64,000 nucleotides of DNA, from assembly GCF_000733855.1 (NCBI RefSeq), contig NZ_JPOJ01000001.1, forward strand, positions 310,001 to 374,000. Reading direction: 5' to 3'. This document shows positions 18,435-26,077 of this stretch, piece by piece. Below the pieces are notes generated by a model. That model worked only from the letters and a program-made list of their open reading frames with translations. It was not told where the DNA came from and made no database searches. This DNA is from Methylomicrobium agile. GTDB lineage: Bacteria; Pseudomonadota; Gammaproteobacteria; Methylococcales; Methylomonadaceae. How positions within the stretch are numbered: position 1 is the stretch's first letter; every line of letters starts with the position of its first letter. The position numbers and the translations under genes are program-made.

Positions 18435-19616
18435 ATGGAAGCCTATCCTTCCGAACTTCTGCTGATTGCCTTCGCCGCGATGCTCGCGCCGCTCCTGGCC
18501 GAACTGCCCACCGGCTTCCGCTTGCCCGTCGTGGTTCTCGAAGTCATGCTGGGGATCCTGATAGGTCCTCACATGCTCCACCTGGCCAGTCCGGACGGCA
18601 TGATCGCGACGATGGCGGAACTCGGTCTGGCGTTTCTTTTGTTCATGGTGGGGCTTGAGATCGACTTTGACAAGATCCGCGGCAGACCTGCGGTATTGGC
18701 GATCGGCGGCTGGTTTCTTTCGCTGTTCGTGGCCCTGGCCTGCATGTTCATTTTCAGCATGATCGGGTTGATTCAAGCGCCGCCGTTACTCGCCGCGGTC
18801 GCCTTGTCCACCACCGCGTTGGGAGTCCTGGCCCCGATCCTGCGCGACCGGGGAGAACTGGATTCCGCCTTCGGCACTTATATGGTGGCCGCCGCCGCAG
18901 CCGGCGAATTCGGCCCGTTGATGATCATTTCGCTGCTGCTGATTCCCACGCACGACACGTTCCTGCACGGGCTGTTCATGGTGACGTTCATCATTATCGC
19001 TTTTATCGCGGCGAATCTCGCCCTGAATGCGCGTTCGATGCGCTTGATCGAAATGATGAAGCGCACCATGCAAAGCAGCGGCCAGCTTCCGGTGCGGATT
19101 TGCATACTGCTGCAGATTCTGTTCGTCGCGCTCGCCGCCGAATTCGGCCTGAATATCGTGATGGGCGCTTTTGCGGCCGGCATAGTGGCAGGACTCGTCA
19201 TTAAAGGGAAACAAGGGGAATTGCTGCTGCAAAAACTGGACGCCATCGGTTACGGCTTTCTGATCCCCATCTTCTTTATCGTCGCGGGCATGAATTTCGA
19301 TGTCAGCGCCTTATGGTCCGCGCCGTTGGCGCCGTTGCAAGTGGCGTTGCTGTCCGGCTTGCTGGTCCTGGTGCGCGGCGTTCCGCTCGTACTTTACAAG
19401 AAGGAACTGACTCCCGATGAGCGGCTGCCTTTCGCGTTTTACTCGGCCACGGGACTCCCGCTGATCGTGATCATCAGCGAAATCGGCGTTTCCTCGGGGC
19501 TCATGCAGCCGGACAGGGCGGCGATCCTGGTCAGCGCCGGCATGGTTTCGGTTTTGCTGTTCCCTATTCTCGCCGTAAAACTGCGCGGAAAATTCAGTTT
19601 GTTTCACCAACCATAA
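18435..19616 (+). CDS. CPA2-family cation/proton antiporter
   Basis: An inner-membrane monovalent cation/proton exchanger. The 393-residue protein is nearly all membrane segments (about twelve to thirteen) with CPA2 features: VLEVMLGILIGP in TM2, ELGLAFLLFMVGLEIDFDKIR, and STTALGVLAPILRDRGELDSAFG. It ends after the last helix with no RCK/TrkA-N domain, unlike KefB/KefC, so glutathione or nucleotide gating of that kind is unlikely. The ATG follows a GGAG site. It neighbours a second NhaD downstream and the sucrose operon upstream, consistent with ion balance. The transported ion (Na+ or K+) is unknown. Confidence 0.88.
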   Translation: MEAYPSELLLIAFAAMLAPLLAELPTGFRLPVVVLEVMLGILIGPHMLHLASPDGMIATMAELGLAFLLFMVGLEIDFDKIRGRPAVLAIGGWFLSLFVALACMFIFSMIGLIQAPPLLAAVALSTTALGVLAPILRDRGELDSAFGTYMVAAAAAGEFGPLMIISLLLIPTHDTFLHGLFMVTFIIIAFIAANLALNARSMRLIEMMKRTMQSSGQLPVRICILLQILFVALAAEFGLNIVMGAFAAGIVAGLVIKGKQGELLLQKLDAIGYGFLIPIFFIVAGMNFDVSALWSAPLAPLQVALLSGLLVLVRGVPLVLYKKELTPDERLPFAFYSATGLPLIVIISEIGVSSGLMQPDRAAILVSAGMVSVLLFPILAVKLRGKFSLFHQP

Positions 19617-19764
19617 AAAACCAAAGATGAAACGGATCACGCAGCCTCCGCTTTAACCCCGCGGGGGAACGCGAAGCCTTGGCGGGCGCGGTTAATCACA
19701 TGACGCACAAGCCGCAATTTTATATAATAAACCCAGTATTTCTGTCGATTATACTTATCGGGTT

Positions 19765-21432
19765 ATGGATTCTTACATTGTGTTCTGCTTGTTTTCTTTC
19801 GCTCTTCTCTCCTATTCTTACTTACTCAACCATTGCTGCCGGAACCGCAGAACCAAAGCCGCAACGCGTCTTCCGCCGCTTTGCAAAGCCATCCTAACCG
19901 TGTTCGGACTGCTCCTGCCCACTCTCTCGTTTGCAATCGACCAGACGGGCGAAACCAGCGCCGACCAATCATTGAACTTGACTCATCATTGGGGCGGCTA
20001 TTTGGTTGTATTGCTGTTTGTGATCGCCTACATCCTTGCGATGCTCGAAGAGATCACCGATCTGCGCAAATCGAAACCGATGGTGTTTGCGGCCAGTCTG
20101 ATCTGGGTGATCATCGCCGGCATCTATGCACACGGCGATATGACCGCACAGGCCGGGGCCGCTTTCCGCACCACGCTGGAAGCGTACGCCGAACTGTTTT
20201 TGTTCATTCTAGTGTCGATGAGCTACCTGAATGCGATGGAAGACCGCGGCGTATTCGAACGCCTGCGGGTCTGGCTGTTGAATAAAGGCTTCAACTACCG
20301 GCAATTGTTCTGGATTACCGGCTTTCTTTCATTTTTCATTTCTTCCGCCTGTAATAACCTGACCACGGCGCTCCTGATGGGGTCGGTCATTTTGGCGATG
20401 GGTAAGGACAACCGGCGTTTCGTCTCGCTGTCCTGCGTGAATGTGGTCGTGGCGACGAATGCCGGCGGCTCGTTCAGCCCTTTCGGGGACATCACGACGC
20501 TGCTGGTCTGGCAGAGAGGCGTCGTACCTTTTGCGGACTTCTTTTCGCTGCTGATCCCGGCGCTGGTCAATTTCATCGTGCCGGCCGCGCTGATGTATTT
20601 CTGGATCCCGGAGGCCTGTCCCGTTCCGATCGAAGAGTCGCAACCGATGAAGCGCGGCGGTATCGCGATCATCGTCCTGTTCATCCTGACGATCATGACT
20701 TCGGCCTGCTTCGAGAACTTCCTGCACCTACCGCCGACCGCCGGCATGATGATGGGTCTGACTTATCTGAAATTCTTCAGCTATTACCTGCAAAAAATCC
20801 CTGCTGGCCTCATTCATTCTCAAAAAGACACTGAAGAATACCAGCTCGAAATGCAAGCCGAAAGAGATCTGGCGGTCAAAGACCTGACCGTAGTCAAGGA
20901 AGGCTATATCGATTATTTCGGCCCGATGAAGATCATGCACCGGATGGAAAAATGGGAGCATGACCGGGAAGAACAACTGAACGAACCTTTCGACGTATTT
21001 ACCAAGGTCGCCAATCTCGAATGGGATACCCTGCTGTTTTTCTACGGCGTGATGGTGGCGGTCGGCGGACTCAGCTTTATCGGTTATCTGGAACTGACTT
21101 CGCAGTATCTGTACACCGGCATGGACCCGACCATCGCGAACATTCTGGTCGGCTTCGCTTCCGCGTTCGTCGACAACGGCACGATCATGCTTGCGGTGCT
21201 GACCATGGCGCCGGATATTTCGCAGGGGCAATGGCTGCTGGTCACCTTGACCGCCGGGGTCGGCGGCAGCATGCTGGCGGTCGGCTCGGCCGCCGGCGTC
21301 GGGCTGATGGGGCAAACCAAAGGCCTGTACACGTTCACCAGCCATTTAAAGTGGACGCCGGCGATCGTTTTGGGATTTTTCGCGAGTATCGGCGCCCATT
21401 TCCTGATCAACGGGCATTATTTCATAGAGTAA
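19765..21432 (+). CDS. nhaD: NhaD-family sodium/proton antiporter (NhaD-2)
   Basis: Same family as the minus-strand gene at 9775-11223, but with conserved motifs intact: SSACNNLTTALLMG, NAGGSFSPFGDITTLLVWQ, FASAFVDNGTIM and GVGGSMLAVGSA. The 555 residues are longer because of an extended N-terminus and a charged cytoplasmic insert (about residues 345-415, LEMQAERDLAVKDL) before the last group of membrane helices. The ATG at 19765 is the only early ATG; the true start could be a later codon nearer the signal-like segment ILTVFGLLLPTLSFA. It is transcribed in the same direction as the CPA2 gene, 148 bases downstream of it. Confidence 0.9.
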   Translation: MDSYIVFCLFSFALLSYSYLLNHCCRNRRTKAATRLPPLCKAILTVFGLLLPTLSFAIDQTGETSADQSLNLTHHWGGYLVVLLFVIAYILAMLEEITDLRKSKPMVFAASLIWVIIAGIYAHGDMTAQAGAAFRTTLEAYAELFLFILVSMSYLNAMEDRGVFERLRVWLLNKGFNYRQLFWITGFLSFFISSACNNLTTALLMGSVILAMGKDNRRFVSLSCVNVVVATNAGGSFSPFGDITTLLVWQRGVVPFADFFSLLIPALVNFIVPAALMYFWIPEACPVPIEESQPMKRGGIAIIVLFILTIMTSACFENFLHLPPTAGMMMGLTYLKFFSYYLQKIPAGLIHSQKDTEEYQLEMQAERDLAVKDLTVVKEGYIDYFGPMKIMHRMEKWEHDREEQLNEPFDVFTKVANLEWDTLLFFYGVMVAVGGLSFIGYLELTSQYLYTGMDPTIANILVGFASAFVDNGTIMLAVLTMAPDISQGQWLLVTLTAGVGGSMLAVGSAAGVGLMGQTKGLYTFTSHLKWTPAIVLGFFASIGAHFLINGHYFIE

Positions 21433-21442
21433 CCGTCCCCGC

Positions 21443-21468
21443 GGCGCCGGATCGTTCAAGCCGGCGCC
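21443..21468 (+). terminator. GC-rich hairpin after nhaD-2
   Basis: Perfect 8-base arms GGCGCCGG (21443-21450) and CCGGCGCC (21461-21468) with a 10-base loop, starting 10 bases after the nhaD-2 stop. There is no U-run, so it is either a weak terminator or an mRNA 3' stabiliser. Confidence 0.35.
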
Positions 21469-21567
21469 ACGGCCGATTTGCCAGGAAAGGTAGCCTTGCC
21501 GTTCGGTTAACCGCAGCGGAGCCATACTATCAACGCAGCCAGGGCGGCCTTTGGGGAAGAAGACTTC

Positions 21568-21868
21568 AATGCGAATTAAGCACTGTCCCCACCCACTATT
21601 TGCAGAGCAAATCCCCCCTACCCTCTTTTTCAAAGGGGGGATGTCGTCTTCCCGTTTGCGAAATGAGTGAAGCACTGGGGCCCCTTTTTTTCAAAGGAAG
21701 ATGTCGTTTTGGCCACGGTTGAAGCGACTCCTGCCCTCGCCCCTTTGAGCATGCCGCTTTCCGCCTTTGAAAAAGGAATGCCGCTCCCCCCTTTGAAAAA
21801 GGGGGGATAGGGGGATTTTATATAGGCTGCTTTCACAGCATAACAACCTTTAGCTCTTAATCCGTATT
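21568..21868. mobile_element. MITE-like terminal-inverted-repeat element, copy 2
   Basis: A 301-base unit begins AATGCGAATTAAG and ends CTCTTAATCCGTATT, the same inverted ends as the copy at 5574-5826. The interior shares hairpins of C/G runs around TTTTTCAAA plus ATGTCGT, GAAGCGACTC and GCATGCCGCTTTC, with small insertions making it longer. The flanks are TC on both sides, compatible with a 2-bp duplication. The right end touches the stop codon of the minus-strand tatA. No transposase is encoded. Confidence 0.65.
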
Positions 21869-22078
21869 TCAGTCTTCTTTTTTACGCCCGGCCGCTTCGC
21901 CTTCGACAGACGAATCCTGTTCGCTTTCGTGCGTCTCGCTTTCGCCCTCCTTGATCGCCGAACGAAAATTCCGTATGGCCGCGCCGATGTCGGCCCCGGC
22001 GTTTCTGAGGCGCCTGGTGCCGAACAAGACCACCGCAATGCCCAGTACGATTAACAATTTGGTAACGCTGATTCCCAT
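21869..22078 (-). CDS. tatA: twin-arginine translocase subunit TatA/TatE
   Basis: A pore-forming component of the Tat pathway, which exports folded proteins. The 69 residues show the short N-terminal membrane helix (KLLIVLGIAVVLFG), the FGTRRLRNAGADIGAAIRNFR hinge and amphipathic helix, and an acidic tail ending RKKED. The Phe-Gly before the amphipathic helix is present. tatB and tatC are not adjacent, so this is an orphan copy. Its stop codon directly abuts the inverted-repeat element, which may have inserted at or inside the stop. Confidence 0.85.
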   Translation of the reverse strand: MGISVTKLLIVLGIAVVLFGTRRLRNAGADIGAAIRNFRSAIKEGESETHESEQDSSVEGEAAGRKKED

Positions 22079-22194
22079 CTTTATCGCCTTAAGTGAAGTT
22101 AAGAATCGCCGACGATCCGGCGGATTTCCTGCAAATACGGCAATATTCGGAATATGGACCGTATTTTACCGTAGCGCGCGTAAACCGCGCCGCG

Positions 22195-23259
22195 CTATTC
22201 TTCCAACCGCTGTTGCTGGATCCAGGCCTGCCAGACCGCCAGCAGCACCGCCAGAATCACCGGCCCCAAAAACAGCCCGATCGGGCCGAAGGCGGACAAC
22301 CCGCCCAGAACCCCGAACATCACGATCAGGAACGGCACGCGGCTGGCGCCGCTGATCACCAAAGGGCGGATCACATTATCGACCGTGCTGACGACCAGCA
22401 CGCCCCACATGATCAGCCCGAGCCCCTGCCAGAGATGGTCGGTGGCGATCAAGCCCAATCCCAGCGGCGCCCAGACCAGCGTCGCGCCCATCGGCACCAG
22501 CGCCAGCAACGCGGTGACCGCGCCGAACATGACCGGCGCCCTGACCCCGGCGAAGGCGTAGCCGAAGCCCGCCACGATACCTTGCGCCAGGGCGGCCAGC
22601 ACCAAGCCATAGACGACCGCGCGGGTCGTATAACCGGCGGCGCCGAGATACACGTGCTGGTATTTGCCCAGAAATCGGACCAGCCCCTGCTGCAGCTGCT
22701 CGACAGCGGTTTCCCCGTCGCGGAAGCAAAAAAACAGCATGACCAGCATCACCGAAAGCTTCAGCACATACTGGCCGATCCCGCCGATGAACCGGGCCGC
22801 GTCGCCGAGCCACTGCTGCACCCATTTGGAAACCTGCGCGGCCATCCCGGCGCGGTCACCGATAAACTGATCCAGCTCCTCCTGCAGGTGAGGACCGACC
22901 CACGGAATCTCGGCCAGAAGCGAGGGCATCCGGTAAGACGGATTCTGCAGGTTGTTCGCGACCACCTGATACATGGTCCTGAGCTCCTCCTGCAAGACAT
23001 CGACCAGCCCGTACAGCACCAGCAGGATCACTGCGGAAATAATGCACGACATCACCGCGGCGCTCAACGTGTTCCGACACCCCAACCTGCCCCTGAGCCT
23101 GAGGTAGGCCGGCCACATCACATAGGCGACGATCAAAGCCCAGGCGATCGTCTGCAAGAACTCGCGCAGCACCAGGTAACTCAACCACAACAGGCCGACC
23201 AGCAAAATGCCGGGTATCAGGAAGCGGGTCGGCTTGTCGGGCAGCAATTCGTTTAACAT
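22195..23259 (-). CDS. AI-2E/PerM family membrane permease
   Basis: A 354-residue membrane protein of the AI-2 exporter/PerM superfamily; characterised members move autoinducer-2, Na+/Li+ or other solutes, so the substrate is open. About seven to eight hydrophobic segments are visible. The C-terminal family block VAGFGYAFAGVRAPVMFGAVTALLALVPMGATLVW, a long soluble insert near residues 80-160 and the final GGLSAFGPIGLFLGPVILA are characteristic. It follows the CNNM/CBS protein by 12 bases on the same strand, so they are likely cotranscribed. Confidence 0.88.
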   Translation of the reverse strand: MLNELLPDKPTRFLIPGILLVGLLWLSYLVLREFLQTIAWALIVAYVMWPAYLRLRGRLGCRNTLSAAVMSCIISAVILLVLYGLVDVLQEELRTMYQVVANNLQNPSYRMPSLLAEIPWVGPHLQEELDQFIGDRAGMAAQVSKWVQQWLGDAARFIGGIGQYVLKLSVMLVMLFFCFRDGETAVEQLQQGLVRFLGKYQHVYLGAAGYTTRAVVYGLVLAALAQGIVAGFGYAFAGVRAPVMFGAVTALLALVPMGATLVWAPLGLGLIATDHLWQGLGLIMWGVLVVSTVDNVIRPLVISGASRVPFLIVMFGVLGGLSAFGPIGLFLGPVILAVLLAVWQAWIQQQRLEE

Positions 23260-23271
23260 CGGACGACGGCC

Positions 23272-24609
23272 TCATTCCGGAGGGAGCTCAAGACTTTCCG
23301 TGTTGGTCGGAAAAATACGGATTTGCTCGATTCGCGAGTTCTGCATCTTGTCGATCACGACATCGAACTGACTGAATTCGATCTGCTGCCCCTCGACCGG
23401 TATGTCGCCGAGTTTGGCCAGAATCAAACCGGCGACCGACACCTCGTTTTCGAGTTCGAGTTCTTCGTTTTCGATATCGATACCCAGAATCCGTTCCAGC
23501 GAAAAAATCGCCAGACTGCCTTTCGCCACGATCGTACCGTCATCGAGCCGGGTCCATTCTGCAATGTTGGGGCGGAATTCGTCGCGAATCTCGCCGACCA
23601 TTGCGCTCAATAAATTGTCCAGCGTAATGAAACCCTGCGGCATCCGGTTTTTCCGGCCGACAATGGCGAAGTGTGCGGCGCCGGCGCGAAAATGGCGGAA
23701 CAGTTCAAGCGCCGGCGTATGCGCGGAAACATAATGAACAGGGCGCAGGAACGGGCGAAGATCGTCGATCGGCCTGCCTTGCTGCTGCGCGAAAAATAAA
23801 TCCTTCAAATGAATCAATCCCAGCACGTCCACGCCGTTCCGGTCGAAATAAGGATAACGGCTAAAACGCTTTTGACAGACGGACCGCAAATTTTCGTTCA
23901 AACTTTTCTTCGCATGGAGCGCCGCCATTTCATGCAGAGGACGCATCAGGTCGGAAACCTGCAATTCGCCGAAATCGAGCGTATTCGCGAGCACTCTCCA
24001 TTCTTCCCGGGTAAACGTGCCGCCCTTGCGGTTGCTTCGGAGGATCAGCTTCAGCTCTTCGGCGGTGTAATGGGGATCGTGCCCGTCACGCTGTTTGATT
24101 CCGAATAGCCGCAGAGTCAGATTCGCACTGCAGTTCAACAGCCGGATCGCCGGGTACATCAGCACGTAGAATCCATAGAGCGGCGCGGCGCTGATCAGGC
24201 CGGTCTTTTCCGGGCTGCGGATCGCAAGCGATTTGGGCGCCAGCTCTCCGACAACGATATGCAGAACGGAAATGACCGAAAAGGCGATCAGGAAAGCGAT
24301 GCTGTGTACCATCTCCGGCGAATGCAGATCCATCAGGCTCAATACCGGCAAAATTAGATCGGCGAATGCCGGCTCGCCGATCCAGCCGAGGCCGAGCGAG
24401 GCGAGCGTAATGCCGAGCTGGCAGGCGGACAAATACGCATCCAGATGCGCATGAACTTTCGCGAGCATGCGTCCGCGCCAGCCCTGGGTTTTCGCAATCG
24501 CGCGGATGCGCGTCGGGCGCAGCCTGACCAACCCGAACTCGGCCGCCACGAAAAAACCGTTCAGGGCAACGAGCAAAACGGCGATCGCAATCAAAAACAG
24601 ATTATTCAT
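23272..24609 (-). CDS. CNNM/hemolysin-C family protein with CBS domains
   Basis: A membrane protein of the CorC/HlyC/YfjD-YtfL type, linked to Mg2+/Co2+ efflux or cation homeostasis (family knowledge). From ATG 24609 the 445 residues comprise a DUF21/CNNM membrane domain with LLVALNGFFVAAEFGLVRLR at the N-terminus, a CBS pair (MRPLHEMAALHAKKSLNENLR ... FRAGAAHFAIVGRK) and a C-terminal CorC_HlyC domain (EDEVSVAGLILAKLGDIPVEG-like, seen here as ENEVSVAGLILAKLGDIPVEG). The frame open to 24723 adds no domain. No clear ribosome site precedes it, but a hairpin lies 16 bases upstream. Confidence 0.88.
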   Translation of the reverse strand: MNNLFLIAIAVLLVALNGFFVAAEFGLVRLRPTRIRAIAKTQGWRGRMLAKVHAHLDAYLSACQLGITLASLGLGWIGEPAFADLILPVLSLMDLHSPEMVHSIAFLIAFSVISVLHIVVGELAPKSLAIRSPEKTGLISAAPLYGFYVLMYPAIRLLNCSANLTLRLFGIKQRDGHDPHYTAEELKLILRSNRKGGTFTREEWRVLANTLDFGELQVSDLMRPLHEMAALHAKKSLNENLRSVCQKRFSRYPYFDRNGVDVLGLIHLKDLFFAQQQGRPIDDLRPFLRPVHYVSAHTPALELFRHFRAGAAHFAIVGRKNRMPQGFITLDNLLSAMVGEIRDEFRPNIAEWTRLDDGTIVAKGSLAIFSLERILGIDIENEELELENEVSVAGLILAKLGDIPVEGQQIEFSQFDVVIDKMQNSRIEQIRIFPTNTESLELPPE

Positions 24610-24920
24610 ATATTCATAAAAGATAAAAACTCGTTTTCGAGTTTTTCGGAGTGACCTTCCGAAGGCCGCGGAGATTGGAAAGGATGGGCATGGCTTCCCG
24701 CCATCATACAAGTCTGTAGACAATCGTTCGATGGGCGTTGCGCCTGTCCGAACGCCAATTTTTAAAATCCCCCAAGACCGTTCGGATTATAATAAACCCC
24801 ACGGCCAAATGCGAGGACTCGAATGAAACCGACTCACCCCCGCTTTTTGCGATAAACCGGCCCCGTTTTGCGTCCGTCCAAAGCTCGTATCCAACTCTAT
24901 TTCGTATTAATATCTGCCGA
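24610..24920. other. divergent intergenic region
   Basis: About 310 bases between the CNNM gene (minus) and apbE (plus). It holds one clear hairpin, listed separately at 24625-24646, and a short inverted pair CCTTCCGAAGG near 24655. The apbE reading frame is open back to 24738, but that part does not look like protein. Confidence 0.4.
24625..24646 (-). promoter_or_regulatory. hairpin with T-run just upstream of the CNNM gene
   Basis: Perfect 9-base arms AAAAACTCG and CGAGTTTTT with a 4-base loop. On the minus strand the stem is followed by T-rich sequence and then the CNNM ATG 16 bases later, so it resembles a small attenuator or leader hairpin. The stem has only three GC pairs, so its strength is uncertain. 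Confidence 0.35.
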
Positions 24921-26051
24921 ATGATCAGACCAGCACCATGCCGCGATTACGCCCCGAGAGATTTTGCAGCACCTTCATTTCCCGCTCGATTCAGTGCTTC
25001 CTCACGCAAGCCGCGCCGTCGGCGTTTTCCGCCGGGTTGGCCCGGCATCATCACGGCCTTTCTGTTCATCGCGGCCGCAGGCTGCACGCAACCGCCGCCC
25101 GTGCAGCAGTTGAAAGGCTTCGCGCAAGGCACCAGCTATCATATCAGTTACTGGTCTCCCGCCCCGGTCGATGCCCAGGCGGTCAAGAAAGCGGTCGCCG
25201 ATGAATTCGCCTCCCTCGATAAACTTCTTTCCAATTACCGCCCCGATTCGGTCATCGAATCGTTCAATCGCCATGCCACGACGGATAGCCAGGAAGTCGG
25301 CCCCGAAATCGTGCAATTGGTGAAAATCGCGGAAACGGTCCATAAAGCTTCGCAAGGCTGCTACGACCTGACGATCAAACCGTTATTCACGTTGTGGGGG
25401 TTCAACGGCGAAACGCCGGCCGTTCCGGATGACAAAGCGATAGCCGACACGTTAAAACAGATCGGCATGGAGAAACTGACCGTTGTCGACGATACCCATC
25501 TGGGCAAGAAACAGGCGACACTGCAGACAGACCTGTCTTCCATCGCGCAGGGCTACAGCGTGGAAAGCCTGAGCCGCGTGCTCGAAAAACACGGGATCGG
25601 CGACTACATGGTCGAAATCGGCGGCGAACTGAAAACCCGCGGCCAGAAGCCCGATCAGACGGCCTGGCGCATCGCCCTCGAAAAACCCCTGCCCGGCGAG
25701 CACACGCTGCACAAGATTCTGGCGATGCCGAAAGCGTCGCCGCTCGCGATCATGACCTCGGGGACTTACCGACACTATTTCGACGCCGACGGCCGGCGCT
25801 ACGGCCATATCCTGGACGCGCGCACCGGCCGGCCCGTCACGCACGACCTGGTTTCGGTGACGGTCGCCCATCCCGATCCGACCGTCGCCGACGCCTGGTC
25901 CACGGCCCTCTTGTGCCTCGGCGAGGCGCAGGGACTCAAAACCGCCAATGCCGAACATCTCGCCGCCCTGTTCATACGGCTGCAAAACGATCAGTTGGTT
26001 GAATCGCAATCGGACTCGTTCGCTGCGTCCAATCTCGTCACCCATCCATAA
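24921..26051 (+). CDS. apbE: FAD:protein FMN transferase, ApbE lipoprotein
   Basis: Covalently attaches FMN to Thr/Ser of target flavoproteins such as Na+-NQR and Rnf subunits, in the periplasm. The 376 residues from ATG 24921 contain an N-terminal arginine-rich stretch, a hydrophobic segment and a lipobox ending at Cys55 (IAAAGC). Family motifs follow: LDKLLSNYRPDS, DLTIKPLFTLWGF, TDLSSIAQGYSVE, EIGGELKTRG, HILDARTGRPV and VADAWSTALLCLG. The start is uncertain because the n-region is long for a lipoprotein signal. It is 26 bases upstream of hpnN. Confidence 0.93.
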   Translation: MIRPAPCRDYAPRDFAAPSFPARFSASSRKPRRRRFPPGWPGIITAFLFIAAAGCTQPPPVQQLKGFAQGTSYHISYWSPAPVDAQAVKKAVADEFASLDKLLSNYRPDSVIESFNRHATTDSQEVGPEIVQLVKIAETVHKASQGCYDLTIKPLFTLWGFNGETPAVPDDKAIADTLKQIGMEKLTVVDDTHLGKKQATLQTDLSSIAQGYSVESLSRVLEKHGIGDYMVEIGGELKTRGQKPDQTAWRIALEKPLPGEHTLHKILAMPKASPLAIMTSGTYRHYFDADGRRYGHILDARTGRPVTHDLVSVTVAHPDPTVADAWSTALLCLGEAQGLKTANAEHLAALFIRLQNDQLVESQSDSFAASNLVTHP

Positions 26052-26077
26052 GCGCTCGGAATAAGGACACCCGCTGA

